This document shows positions 22,563 to 34,265 of a stretch of 64,000 nt of DNA, piece after piece. The notes below the pieces were generated by a model. That model saw nothing but the letters and a program-made list of their open reading frames with translations, was not told where the DNA came from and did no database searches. Each line of letters starts with the position of its first letter. Position 1 is the first letter of the stretch. This stretch comes from Cryptomeria japonica (Eukaryota; Streptophyta; Pinopsida; Cupressales; Cupressaceae): assembly GCF_030272615.1 (NCBI RefSeq), contig NC_081414.1:811743069-811807068 (forward strand), read 5' to 3'. The position numbers and the translations under genes are program-made.

Positions 22563-23360
22563 TATGGTATTTACTTTTAGGAGATATATGCACTGGTTGC
22601 TCAGATGGAACCAATCGGGATGTTTTTTATTTTTGTATCTTTCAAGGATTTCAAAGTTTATTAAATGGATGTGAAATCAACATTTCTAAATGTGGAGTTG
22701 AAAGAATAAGTTTATATTGAACAACCAGAAGGATTCAAGTTGAAAGATGATTTGAATATTGTTTGTAGATTGAAAAAGGCTCTATTTGGATTGAAACAAG
22801 CACCTAAATCTTGGTATGAAAAGCTAGATAAGTACTTGATTTATCAAATATTTAATAAGAGTTTGATTGATAGCAATTTATATTTCAATATCGATTCAGG
22901 TAAAATCTTAATTGTTGTAGTGTATGTCAATGATATAACTTTTGGATGAAATGAAGGTATGTGCAAAAATATGCTAATGAGATGTAGAAGGAATTTAAAA
23001 TGTCCATGATTGGTGAGTTAAATTTCTTCCTTGGTTTGCAAGTTAATTTGAATGAAAAAGGAATTTTCATTTCTCAGTCTAAATTCATTAAGGAATTGTT
23101 GAATAAGTTTGGGTTAGATAACTCCAAACTGTTGTGTTCACCTATGATCACCAAATGCAAGTTGACAAAAGATGATAAGTCCCCTAAAGCAAATGCAAGT
23201 TAGTATAGGTCAATGACTGGAGGATTATTATATTTGATTACTACTACACAAAATATCATGTATGTAGTATGTTTGGTAGCTAGATTTAAGCAAGAACTAA
23301 AAGAGTCTCATGTTGTGGAAATGAAAAGAATTTTTAAATATCTAAAAGCAATGTGAAAAA
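22563..23360 (+). pseudogene. Copia reverse transcriptase, second part (element A)
   Basis: Reading resumes in phase with 14871. Visible blocks are VAQMEPIGMFFIF, FKDFKVY (then stop where Gln is expected) and [14 protein letters not shown]. They continue with KALFGLKQAPKSWYEKLDKY and VVVYVNDITFG (YVDD changed to YVND), then MIGELNFFLGLQVNLNEKGI and LVARFKQELKESHVVEMKRI. Stops include one before QMDV and one before VYIEQPEGF. The segment from 23361 to about 23640 no longer resembles the family. It is the relic host of element C. Confidence 0.85.
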
Positions 23361-23639
23361 ATCCAAAAAAAATCAAAACCAAGGTAGTATATTCTTAGTT
23401 TGCAATGTTGTATAAGAGAATCAAATGGATGTATGATTTTTAAATTAAGGTTGTAGAAATAACATGACATGGAACTTATAACTATTTTTTAGTTAAGAAG
23501 AAAATATAAAATTAGATGCCATGTTATGAAATCACAATGAAGCGTTAGCTATGGGGAAAGAAAACATAAACATTCTAACCAAAAAGGAGGAGAAAAAGTT
23601 TAATTTTGATGTTTGTTTTCTTTTTGGCTTAAAACAAAT

Positions 23640-25190
23640 GTTGATGAGCATTGGATAACTTATCCAAAATTGGTATAAAATATTTCTCAGAAACAAAGAA
23701 TACACAATTTTAGATAAATTTTCAAATAATCAACTCATTAAAAATTTTTAAATAATTAAAAATAAAATATTCCCCCTAGGTTAAAACAAAATTGAAATTA
23801 GAATTTTTTCAAGCACATCTCTTAAGACCTCAAAAGTGGATGAAGAGAAAAATATAGTAGTCACTCAAGAAATTTCTCAAGTCAAAAAAAATGAAAATTG
23901 GTTATGGAATCTATGTTTTGGACACCTCAACTTTGGAGGAATAAATGTAGTACTTTATAAAATCATGGTAAAGGGTTTTCCATTAATAGAAAAATAAAAA
24001 AAGTATATGAAGGTTTTATTTTGGATCAGCAACATATAGAATCATTTCTAGAAAGTATGTCAATCAAGACGAAGGCAACATTTTAGATTTTCCATTCAAT
24101 TTTTTGTGGACCAATACAAACACCCTTAATTGATGGAAGATATTGATTCTTTAAATTCATTAATGCCTACAGAAGAAAAATGTTTGTCTACTTTCTAAGA
24201 CATAAGAAAGAAGTATTTAATTATTTTTGTCAATGAAAACCTCTAGTTGAGAAGAAAAGTGGATACTATATCAAAGCATCAAGCAGAGAAAGAGGTGGTG
24301 AATACATTTCATATAACGTCTTATGTTTTTTGTAAAACCCATTGGGTTCACATTAAATCTACTATTATGTACACTCATCAAGAAAATAGAGTGGTTGAAA
24401 CAAAAAAATGGAACGATCATAAGAATAGATTGTATCATGTTGAAGACAACTTGTTAATCAAATGAATATTAGGATAAAGTTTTAATATGTGAAACCAATA
24501 TAAGGAATATATATACCACCAAATGTAACAAAAATGTTATTCTAGTGTAAGAAACTAGTGTTGCTCTCACGAGTGTTTGGATGCATGTCATATGCTCATG
24601 TCCTAGGTTTTTTGAGAAATAAATTAGATAACAAATGAGAAAATTTTAAATTTGTGGATATAATGATGAATCAAAAACTTACAAAATTTAGAGTTCAATA
24701 GGCAAAAAGATTATAATAAAAAAATGTATATTTCATAGAAGAAGAAGAAGAAGCATTGGATGCAAATTTGAAAAAAAGTAAGTGTAGAAGCAAGACTACA
24801 ACAAGAAGATAAATAAGTAGTATTATAAAGTACCCTTTCAACTATGACTCCTATACCCATCCAAGTTCAATAAATTTTTCAACAAGTAGCACCACTAAGC
24901 ATGAGGATTGTGATACACTTTCAAGCAATTACACCCTCAACTGTAAAAAAAAACACCATCTCCATTTAGCATTCTTGTTAATAGACCATCAATTCCACAT
25001 TCTACAAGATATACTACAAGTGACATTTCAAATCCCCCATTAGCAAGCTTAATGATAAAAACAAAAAGAAAAAGTATGAGAGACATTTACGAGAAAAAAT
25101 CAATGCAATAATTGTAATGCCTTGACAATGAACCCGTAATAACATTGTCCAAGGAAGAATGGAATATTTTTTAAAACTATTTAAGTAAAA
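23640..25190 (+). pseudogene. Eroded copia protease/integrase region of another lineage (G)
   Basis: No long frame survives, but the plus strand still shows copia landmarks in order, in shifting frames. NKEYTILDKFSNNQLI appears near 23695, then NWLWNLCFGHLNFGG (pre-integrase domain, near 23900). After it come YKIMVKGFPLIEK and an integrase core relic near 24080-24230 (CGP-like, then KMFVYFLRHKKEVFNYF), followed by HQENRVVE near 24380. The end shows VFGCMSYAHVL and VYFIEEEEALDAN (24570-24765), then a variable linker toward RT. The motifs differ from those of A, B and E, so this is a separate, older copia lineage. Confidence 0.65.
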
Positions 25191-27429
25191 CAATAATAAT
25201 ATTTAGAAGTTCACGAGCTTAAACTATAGACATGCAACATCTTGTTACAACTTGACATTGCACAAGTAGAGGAATTAGGTTCTAAAACACCAACCAAATA
25301 TGGAGGAAGGCTTAGGACAACCTAGGAGTGATAAATAAGGAGTTTTGACCCTTAAAATACTTTGAGATACTTTACAATACATGACAAGAAGATCTTGATC
25401 ATCTCCTCAATCCTAGGTGCTATGATCAGTCATCTACGGATGAAGGCAGACAAACTAGTACAAACAAAATCATAGTGTTTCACTAACAACACAAATGGAA
25501 AACCTCAAAGGTTTCCATGACTCTCTAGGACCCAAAAAAAGAACTTTTGTGAATAAGGTTTGTCCATCAAGGTCCCACAAATACTCATTGTTGAAGGTGC
25601 CAAGACAGTAGTGCCCCAAGTGGAATAGGGAACCCAACTGGGATACTAGCATGCCACACTAGTTTCAAATATATAGGTTATATTCCTCAGGGTGCATTAG
25701 TTTCCTCCTTGAGTTTTGGTCTCTTGAAAAATCCTATTGACAATATCCCATGCAAGAGTCCATTTGATACACAAATGTTCAAGGAAATGAGCAATCCAAA
25801 ACTAGGGTTTGACCTCGCACACACCATGTATAGAATAGACTAAACCAGAGGTGTAATAAGGAGGGAAAATAACTCCCCTAGATATTAGATGTCACTAATA
25901 TACAAAAGAAGAGGATGGTGAGATGCATGATGATCTCACCATCATCCTAAACTCCTACCATAAGTAAGGACATGCTTGAATAAAAATTGAGTACACTTCT
26001 TCACATTTAATATTTTATAAGATGTCCTAAAAGGCCTCAAATAGACCAAAAAACTACACAATGTGACAATTTTATGCTTTGTGTTAGGAAAAGAACATTA
26101 GGGATCTATAACACCCTCAAAGATGACTCTAACACTCCTTAATTTATTTTAAAAATCAATATAAGATCCCTTAATTTATTTTAACCATTTTAAAACATTT
26201 GAAATAGAAAGAAACACTTCAAGATTACTCATACTCGACAAAAACATCAATATACATAATCATTATTAATAGTTTTCATTTATATTTGGCAACAAATCAT
26301 TCTTAAATAAGGTCCAATAAATATTATTACAACTTTACATTGTGTAGGACACAAGGTCCTTGAATTACACATTTGCATGAATTAAAATAACTTAAAATCA
26401 TGAAAAGAAAGTTGATAGGAGATAGTCAAATGTCAATTCTTATGCAAAAGTCTTTGATCTATAGTGGTGCTTTACACACCACCCAACAATGTGGAACTCA
26501 TAGGTCTAGCTAAACATGCTATAGAGATAATCACGTGGCCAAAATACCAAACATATGAAATAAAAATGGGGAGAAGGGCTTGAACACACAACAATGATGA
26601 ACTATACACACCGTGCAATATCATGGGGTAAATTAAAAAAATAGAAAATAATGCTAAATCTCTTATATGATACTTAAGCTACATAGGGGTTATGTTTAGA
26701 GGTCATGAAGAGTAGTGACATTGTATAGAACAAAGGGATGGATCATGCATAATCAAGTGGTCCTCTTAATAATATTAGGAGACTCGATCAAAATAAAACA
26801 ATGCACCAAATATTTTCAGGTCTTCCCAACTCATCCTAAGCTTATAATATCACTCTAAGAATGAGATGGGCATCCATTATCTTAGTTTTATTACCTATGT
26901 TTTGTATACTTTACACCAATTATGCATAACTCCCCAATAAGTTTCATGGTGGTAACTTTGTGCACCAAACCTCATAGGGAGCCACTCCCATAACCAGATA
27001 TAATATTTACACCCTATGCTCATCATTTTCTTCATGAATGTGGAATAAAAATCAAATCAAACAATGCAAATCTCTCACATTTTAATAATTTTCACAATAT
27101 AGGCATAATTTCTCAATTATTAATAATTACATGAAACAAGATCCAAAATGATCCAAACTAATAAATTCTATAATTTTAATATGAATTCTAGTTTTAATCA
27201 TTTTCTCAATTTCAACAAAGCCAATAGAAAGACCCAACCTCCACTAAAACTGCTCAAAAATTCATATAATTTAAAATTCCAAAATCTCAAATCAAAGAAT
27301 ATCCTTTTCATTCTTAGGTGCCTAAAAACCCCATTTCTATCATAAAAATGATAATTCAACCATCATAGGAAAAATTGGGCATGTTAATTCATCCATTTTA
27401 GCAGGACAAATCACCTTTAACTCCCCCTC
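25191..27429. other. AT-rich DNA, nothing recognised
   Basis: I see no coding region, LTR boundary or structured RNA here. Short frames (25470-25652, 27148-27345) have biased, non-family composition. It is most likely old transposon debris. Confidence 0.4.
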
Positions 27430-27880
27430 CTCAGATAACACAAACAACCTGATTGAGCTCAATTAGAAACTGGTGCCATATGTTAAAGCCATGAAGAATG
27501 ATCATGAAGAAAAAATAATGAACCTGGAGGTGGTTATGGATAATGTCAATGGGAAGCTAAGAGCTCTTATTATAGTGAGTATAACAACCATGACTTATAA
27601 CACGAAGGGCCTTTAGAAGTTAAATGAAAAAGATCAATCACTTAATGTTTCCCCTTTAGTCACTCATGCTTCACTCTCCATTTAGGTTTGTGGAAAAGGC
27701 AAGGTGCAAGAGTCCATCCTAGAAGGTGAGACCCTGACTAACCAGGGACCTGTAGCCTAAACTCATAGAAAGGATAAAGGTAAGAAGGTCAAATCCAATG
27801 ATATGGAAGAGCTAGTTGATATCAATAGGGCTTTTATTGATAAAAATGTTAAGACTATTTAAATTCTAAAATCTCTTGGT
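27430..27880 (+). pseudogene. Degenerate charged helical ORF fragment
   Basis: Several short plus-strand pieces are colinear: a Glu/Lys-rich stretch (MKNDHEEKIMNLEVVMDNVN), then GKGKVQESILEGETLTNQGP and a basic stretch, HRKDKGKKVKSNDMEELVDI. Stops separate them. The composition resembles the C-terminal charged/coiled part of the LINE-associated ORF at 31171-32942, but I cannot show homology. A 35-bp direct repeat (AATCTCTTGGTTG...) with period 44 follows at 27870-27949. Confidence 0.3.
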
Positions 27881-27949
27881 TGTTAGACCCTATTTTCTAT
27901 TATTTTATTGTTTAATCTCTTGGTTGTTAGACCCTATTTTCTAATGTTT

Positions 27950-29019
27950 TTGTTGCTACTAGCCCACTATGGCTTTTCTTCTTGTTTGTCTTTATTCACT
28001 ATTTCTTTTTCCATGGGTTTTGGGTCCCTATGAGCCCTATTTTACAATAATTAAACATAATGCAAATTAAAAATTTAACAAAATTTCATCTAATAATTTA
28101 AATACTAACTTAAATGAAATTCTTTAAATAATAAACATCCTTTTTGACAAATTAAATCACTTAAAAGTAGTTAGAAGAAAAAAAGAGAGAAAAATAGAAT
28201 AAATGAGGTCCTTACTTCAAATTTTTGCACAAAATTCAATCCTTAAATATTCCATCTATACAAAGAGATAGCATGAATCCACCAAGTAGACAAAATCCTC
28301 CCAATTCCTATTCTATTGCAAAAAATTTTATTCAAATCCATTCACAAGTGTCCTCCCAATCCAAAGTCTGAATTTTATGCACTGTAAAGAGGATTTTTCA
28401 TGCACTCAAATTCTCCAGAAATATCCAAGTGTAAAATGAACTAATTTTGCCATATAAAACACAATTCCCTTTTTTGCATTTCAAAATGATAATAAAATTA
28501 AACTTTATAATTCCCTAATAAATCTACCTTACCATAATTATGTTAAAAAAATAATTATTAATATATAAAAGTCACCTATTGGTTTGATAATATTAAATTA
28601 CTAATTAGATCCACGACACTCATTTTCAAATTAAATTTTATAGAAAAATAAAAATTAGCATAAATAATCAAATGCTCTTTCCTAGTTGATCATGAAGGGA
28701 ATTAGGGTTCTTTGGAACATTATTAGTACTTGCCCTTAGGTTAGTACTATTGCAATAAGTTTTTCTTAACTCGTTATTATTGAGTTGTTCCACCACCAAT
28801 CAGAATTGTGAATTTTTTCCTTTGATTTTTTTTTTAATTTTTAAAAGTGAAGATGCATGATTTTTAGGTTTCTAAATTATAGAATTATTTATTTATTTAT
28901 TTTAATGAAACTGGATCAAAAAATTTACATCTTATTGCTATTAGGAATTTTTTATTAAAAATTTATTGTCTCACTACTAACCTTTTACAAAAATATGTTC
29001 TAAGATAAAAATAAATATA
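27950..29019. other. AT-rich DNA, nothing recognised
   Basis: No frames, boundaries or repeats that I can support were seen. Confidence 0.4.
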
Positions 29020-29210
29020 ATTTTCTTTTAATCCTAATTCTAACACTAATCCTATGACTAACATTAACCCTACCCTAAAAATAACACTAACACTCATCCT
29101 AAATATAATTATTAATTTAATCCTTATATGAACCTTAACAAAACCCTTAATAAATGTTTAATCATAAGTCGAATTACAATTTTAACCCTAAACCTAATCT
29201 TAATGGTAAG
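29020..29210. repeat. Degenerate CCCTAA-like array 1
   Basis: TAACCCTA, ACACTAATCC and similar words recur in one orientation, with spacers of a few bases. It looks like an old, diverged run of plant-telomere-like repeat (CCCTAAA unit) or a related simple repeat. Confidence 0.5.
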
Positions 29211-30068
29211 GAGAGGAATGAATGAAAGCTAGCTAGAGTCATCCCCATCTCCTTATATCAGACATTTGAGGAAAAACTCAAAGAAGGAACAACCCATCAA
29301 GTCAAGACATGTAGTTTAGCTCAAAAGAAGGAAGTTCATACTCGATGGAGCGAGAGCTTATTCCTTATTGGGGCAACATTTCCTATTGATGAATCTTCAA
29401 CTCTAGGTCTCTTCCAATTTGATCTAATTTAGAATATCTTAATATAGGATAGGAGGGAAATCTTTTGTTTATATATATAGGGCGTCATTTCTTTAAGATA
29501 AAGTGTCTCTCCCTAGATATATTTTTTTATCAAATATTTTCTAATATTGTTACAAAATGGTCAAAGATTTATTCCAAAAGAACTTGGAAGAATGGAACGA
29601 ATGGGGAGATTCAATAGAACTCTTATAAATCTAAACCAAATTCCATGGTGAATCAATTAGAATATTTCACATAAATTCCAAGATTTCTTTAATAGATTGT
29701 AGCCCAAGATATTTTATTTTCATTAAATCTTCTCGACTATAATTCGAAAGGTCTTATATTGTATTTATATTTGCCGTTTTGAGGCAATTATATATCCTAG
29801 TAGAGAAGTTTAATTGGTCAATATGCATTTGGTCGAAAGCTATTCTCTTCGTATTAGTCGATATATGTAAAATAGGTAAGGAAGGAGTAATATCATCACT
29901 TAAATTGTTTGTTCCATCGATGTTCTCTTCCTTTGCATAGATGTGTTCATGTCCATCAATCCAATCCTTAAGAGAGCTAGTAGCCTATGTTGAATCATAA
30001 TCTATGGAAGTTGTCAGGCGAGATAGATCGTGACCATAAGATTAGTTCTAGAATAACCACCAGTAACG
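29211..30068. other. Unassigned DNA left of the LINE
   Basis: No gene is visible. The segment 30069-30081 at its end is the left copy of the LINE target duplication. Confidence 0.4.
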
Positions 30069-30081
30069 CATATTAGTTGAA

Positions 30082-31128
30082 GACCATGGAAAGCCCTTGC
30101 TAGGCCAAAGCTTGGGTGAAAGGCCTCATACCCAAAATCAATATTTTCTTTTGGATAGCCCTTCAAGACAAAATTCTCACTATTGAGAATATCAGAAAAA
30201 GAGGTATCAGCATGCCTAGTTTCTGTATTCTCTGCAAGAAGAATGAGGAGACAATAAATCATATGCTCTTCCATTGTCCCTTCTCTGCTAATGTTTGGGG
30301 AAGCTGTCTGGATCAATTCAATATTAGTTGGAGCTTCCCTAATTCGATTAAGGAAATTTTCAAGTCTTGGCATCATCCTTCAAAAAACAAAACTACAACC
30401 TTATTATGGAAAATTGCTTTACTCCACATGTGTTGGGGTCTTTGGAAAGAGAGAAATGATAGGATTTTCAGGGAAAAGACCACTAAGGCCAAAATTATGT
30501 TTGAAAAAATTAAAAGAAACATAATGGAAAATCTGAATATCATAGGTGGTTTGGATAATCCTCACACTAAGGAGGATCAATGTATCTATAAAAAGTGGAG
30601 ACTAAAGGCTCAAGAGAGTGTTCAGAGCAACCCTAGAGAAGGAGTGAGATGGACCAGCCCACCCAGAGGATGGATGAAAATCAATTTTGACGGGGCCTCT
30701 AAGGGTAACCCGAGGATTGCTGGATGTGGAGTGGTCCTAAGGGATGAACGGGGAATATGTAAAATCATTAAATGTATACCCGTCAGAAATCAAACCAATC
30801 ATGTAGCTGAAGCCATGGCGGCCTATCATGGGATGATCCTTACAAAGGAAGCCAAATGCACTAAAGTTTGGTGTGAAGGAGACTCCTTAACATTATCAAC
30901 TGTTTAAATATGAAATTCCCACCGTCCTGGTCTATTAGTAATGCTATTAAAGCTACTAGGAAAATTAGCGAAGAGTTTGACATGTGTGTTTTTACACATG
31001 TTTACAGGGAGGCCAACTCTTGTGCTGACTGGGCTGCCAACCTATCTTGCCAATTGGGAGACATCATTACTAATTATGGTGAAACAGAGATTGCAAGCGA
31101 AATGAAAGCCTTGCTCAATCAAGAATGA
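30082..31128 (+). pseudogene. LINE ORF2 C-terminus: zinc-binding domain and RNase H
   Basis: The frame reads from the truncation point. AKAWVKGLIPKINIFFW and CILCKKNEETINHMLFHC form the zinc-binding region after the reverse transcriptase. WGLWKERNDRIF follows, then an RNase H domain with FDGASKGNPRIAGCGVVLRD, HVAEAMAAYHGM and CEGDSL. A one-base shift near 30887 moves the frame, and HVYREANSCADWAANLS completes the fold (30910-31128). The reverse transcriptase itself is missing through 5' truncation. Plant L1-like LINEs with RNase H have this order. Confidence 0.85.
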
Positions 31129-31170
31129 AGCTACACAAGGAAGCGCAGTACTTTTTAATCATTATTTCTA

Positions 31171-32942
31171 ATGACCTTTCCGCCTTTTTCGATGCAGGGA
31201 TCATTTGAAGATAATGAAATCTTAAATAGGTGTCTTATCATAATTAATTGGCACAGATTCTGGGCACTCTCAAAGAATAACCACATAAACCAGATGAGAA
31301 GTGACCAAATCGAGAGAAGGAACTGCAAGGAAGGAGCTGGAAAAATGGGAGGTAACAAGAAGAGATTTGAACCTGCTTCCTGCTCGGACTGGAAAAAGAA
31401 TGATGAAGTTTGGGATATCCTCCTGTCGGGAAGAATGAATGGTTTCATGGAATGACTAAGTGGGAAAGACCCCACAATTACTTATTACTTCATCAAGAAT
31501 TGGAAAAATGGAAATTTTTTGATTGGCTCACAGATGATGAATGTCGACGAAGAGATTATTACTGAGGCTACGGGGATGTCTATTGAGGGTATGAAATTTT
31601 ACAGGGACAGAGGAATATCTGACAAAGCTGCAGACAAGTTTCTAGTTACGGATGGAGAGAGGCGAAAGATGATCAAAATTGACAATTCCTACCACTCCCC
31701 GAAGAGAATTTGCGGGCCTTGGAGGTTTGATATTTTTGCTTCTATTGAATACATTACCTTAGATGGTAGGTTTACCAGAGCCTACGGGCATCATTTCGTT
31801 CTTCTTAATCATTTTTGTCATGGAGAGAGGGTTAGCCTTCCCTATTACCTAGCCTGTTCTATGGATCACACCATAAATGAAATCCAAAGGGATCCTAAAG
31901 GTGATCATGCCCTTCACCAGGGGCTTATGGTCCTGGTTTATAAATTGCTAAAGGGGAAGTGCATTGATAAGCCTATCAAAGGCAAAAATGCTAGAGACAA
32001 AACTACAGAAAGTAAGGATAGTGGTTTTAATTTTGACTCAAAAACTGAGGGAGAGTCGGAGGAAACTAGCAAGAAAGGGAGGATTAGGGCCAAGAAAAGG
32101 AGGATTATTGTGGATTCTGATACTCTGCAACTAAATCCCTTGAGGAAAAATTTGCTAAAAAAAAGAAATGGAAAACCACTAGGAAAAAGTCTCAGAAAAA
32201 GAACATTAAAAAGGGGAACAATTCCGATTTCAATCATGTTCAGATTGAATCGGAAGAGGAGGCTGAAGAAAACAAGGTGGCTGATAGTCAGGATAAAGAA
32301 GGGGAGGGTAACCCGGTGATGGATAATTTGGAGACCGTGAATACCATGAATCAACATAAGGAGGAAAAAGGGGATAAAAGTGACAATGGTGACAAAGACA
32401 CTGTGAAGGCCTTTTGTGAGACCATTGCTACCATGGTGAAGGATGTTAACAGTTTGAAAACCGATACACAGGCCATTGCTAGGAATACAGTTGGTGACAA
32501 GCCCTTGGTGGAGCATGTTAAAGAACTAGTAGCCATTCTGCATAATGCACAAGCTATTGAATGCATGGTTGGAAAAATTATGGCAACGGAGAAAAAGGTC
32601 AACTAGATGGGAGATCCTAAGGAAATGGAAAACAAAATGAAAGATTTCAGCACCAGAATTGACAAGCTGGAGCTCAATGTAAAGAAGATAGCCGACCAAA
32701 ACTTCCAAATCCTCAAATCCTCAGTGGACAACATGAACATCCTTATTAATAGGTTCGAGAATGATGCAGACAAGGAGGGTGATAAAGAGAAGTTTAACAA
32801 GAAAGGGCATGAAAGGAGGACTAGAGAGAACACAAAGAAAAAAGGCGACATCGAAGGTCGTGAGCTGGAGGATCTGAAGACCTCAGCAAATAGCATGAAA
32901 CAAATGGTTGTTCACGCTAAGGAAATTATGAATAGTATTTAG
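31171..32942 (+). pseudogene. LINE-borne extra ORF: globular domain plus coiled coil, unknown function
   Basis: Beginning 42 bases after the RNase H stop, about 590 codons are readable with three breaks. These are TGA at 31453 (Trp expected), a one-base shift near 32130 and TAG at 32604. Residues about 1-270 look globular (KDPTITYYFIKNWK, TEATGMSIEGMKFYRDR, GPWRFDIFASIEYITLDG, AYGHHFVLLNHFC). A Lys/Glu-rich linker follows (KKKKWKTTRKKS, ESEEEAEENK). The C-terminus is a coiled coil (MENKMKDFSTRIDKLELNVK) to the stop. I recognise no known family. It lies inside the target duplication, so it was mobilised with the LINE. Confidence 0.7.
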
Positions 32943-33164
32943 TTTCTGTTGATGTCCCTGTTTAGGTCTCTTTTCTATCTTTTTGCTTTCCTTTTGTTGT
33001 CTGTACCGAGATACTTTATTATGTTATGTTGTGTTTAGTTGATCCCTTTTGGTGGGTTCATTTTGTTTTTTGAAGTGACCAGGAACTTTTTTTAGTAGTT
33101 CTCTCTCTTGGCTTGTACAAGGTTCGGGTACCTTTCAAATACCTGCTTTTACTTAATCAAAACA
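32943..33164 (+). other. 3' untranslated region of the LINE
   Basis: T/G-rich DNA with CTTGTACAAGGTTCGGGTACC and CTTTCAAATACCTGC, then TTAATCAAAAC immediately before the right target duplication. The short A-rich end stands in for a poly(A) tail. Confidence 0.7.
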
Positions 33165-33177
33165 CATATTAGTTGAA

Positions 33178-33464
33178 ACCCAAAGTCTAATTCTTGTCCC
33201 AATTCTAACTTGTTAGTTCATAAGAAAAGATGAATAATGGAGAATACCTAGTGTAAATGAATAAAAATTAAACTTTGAATCTAAATGATACAAGACAAAA
33301 CTAACAACTTAGAGTTATTCTCCAGGATAGAAATGTGAATGCTACAAAAATAAATAGCATTAAGAGAATGCACGAGAAAATAACAGCAAAATGCAATTAC
33401 AATGCAATCGAATGGAATACTAAGACCAACTAGGAGTTAGTACTGTTCGCATTTGTGCTGAGTA
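33178..33464. other. Unassigned DNA between the LINE and solo LTR F
   Basis: AT-rich, with no coding sequence or boundary motif visible. Confidence 0.35.
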
Positions 33465-34265
33465 TGTTGACATGATGATATTATGTTGTCATTGATGTCC
33501 ATATGTTGGAGAGTGAACCGGTACAATGTGGTGAACCAGTATATGTGCAAAGCAGTGAACAGGTATATTGAAGCTAAACAGTTGGAGAAGTGAATCGGTA
33601 TAGTGGTATAAACCGGTATATTGAGCAATAGGTGAAGTGGTATGCTTGTCTAAGAGAACTGGTATGATGAAATGTGAACCGACATATGGAATGTTCTCTA
33701 TGAAGACTTAACATGATATGACTACCGGTTGGTAGTCTTAGCTTAAGGGTTTCCGGTTGAAGTGTTCCAAGCCTGTGTGACTCAACCGATGACATTGTGT
33801 GATGAGTTAGCATTATAATGAAGATCCGATCATGTTGCCATGTCAGCTTGAGTGCATGAAGGAGATCGATCCTATCTACCTTGGGAATATGTGAAGTCTC
33901 TGTAAATGGTGCAAAACACGTGATGGGTTACAAGCCGCCATGAAAGCAGTGAAGAATGAACTATGGAGAATGTCCTGAGATATGTTCAAGACTTTTGTAT
34001 TCAAATGCAAAGTATTCAATGGCCAGGATTGAACTGCCTGAATTGCTTAACCTAAATGTTTAGGGTTTATGCTATGGACCTATCTGTTTCCTATAAGGTC
34101 AATGTTGTGTTTCTTTCTAAGGTTGTTAGCAAATGGTGTGTGTGTATCTACGTGAAAAGATACGTGATTCTTGCTAGACCAGATGAGATAAGAGGATTGA
34201 TTCCTACATTGTGTATGTGTAGAAGGAAGGAACTTAAGAGGATCTACATTAGGCATTGAGTGCTA
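33465..34265 (+). repeat. Solo copia LTR F, left part
   Basis: It starts TGTTGACATGATG and contains TTATGTTGTCATTGATG, the word group seen near the start of the LTRs of B and E, plus many ACCGGT-like words. It is cut by element E at 34265 and resumes at 41978. No PBS or internal region of its own is present. TGAGT occurs one base outside each end of the rejoined LTR (33459-33463 and 42682-42686). This supports a solo LTR left by LTR-LTR recombination. Confidence 0.7.

Larger units (their letters stand above)
30069..33177 (+). mobile_element. 5'-truncated LINE with target-site duplications
   Basis: CATATTAGTTGAA occurs exactly at 30069-30081 and 33165-33177. With three more bases on the left it is 16 bases with one mismatch. 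Between the two copies lie the C-terminal end of a LINE ORF2 (zinc-binding plus RNase H), a further long frame, and a 3' region ending ...ACTTAATCAAAAC with a short A run. A long exact duplication and truncation at the 5' end are the hallmarks of target-primed reverse transcription. All of it was therefore inserted as one unit. Confidence 0.85.

Noticed and set aside
31938-32602. Minus-strand hydrophobic ORFs
   Set aside because: They are antisense to the Lys/Glu-rich part of the LINE-borne ORF.
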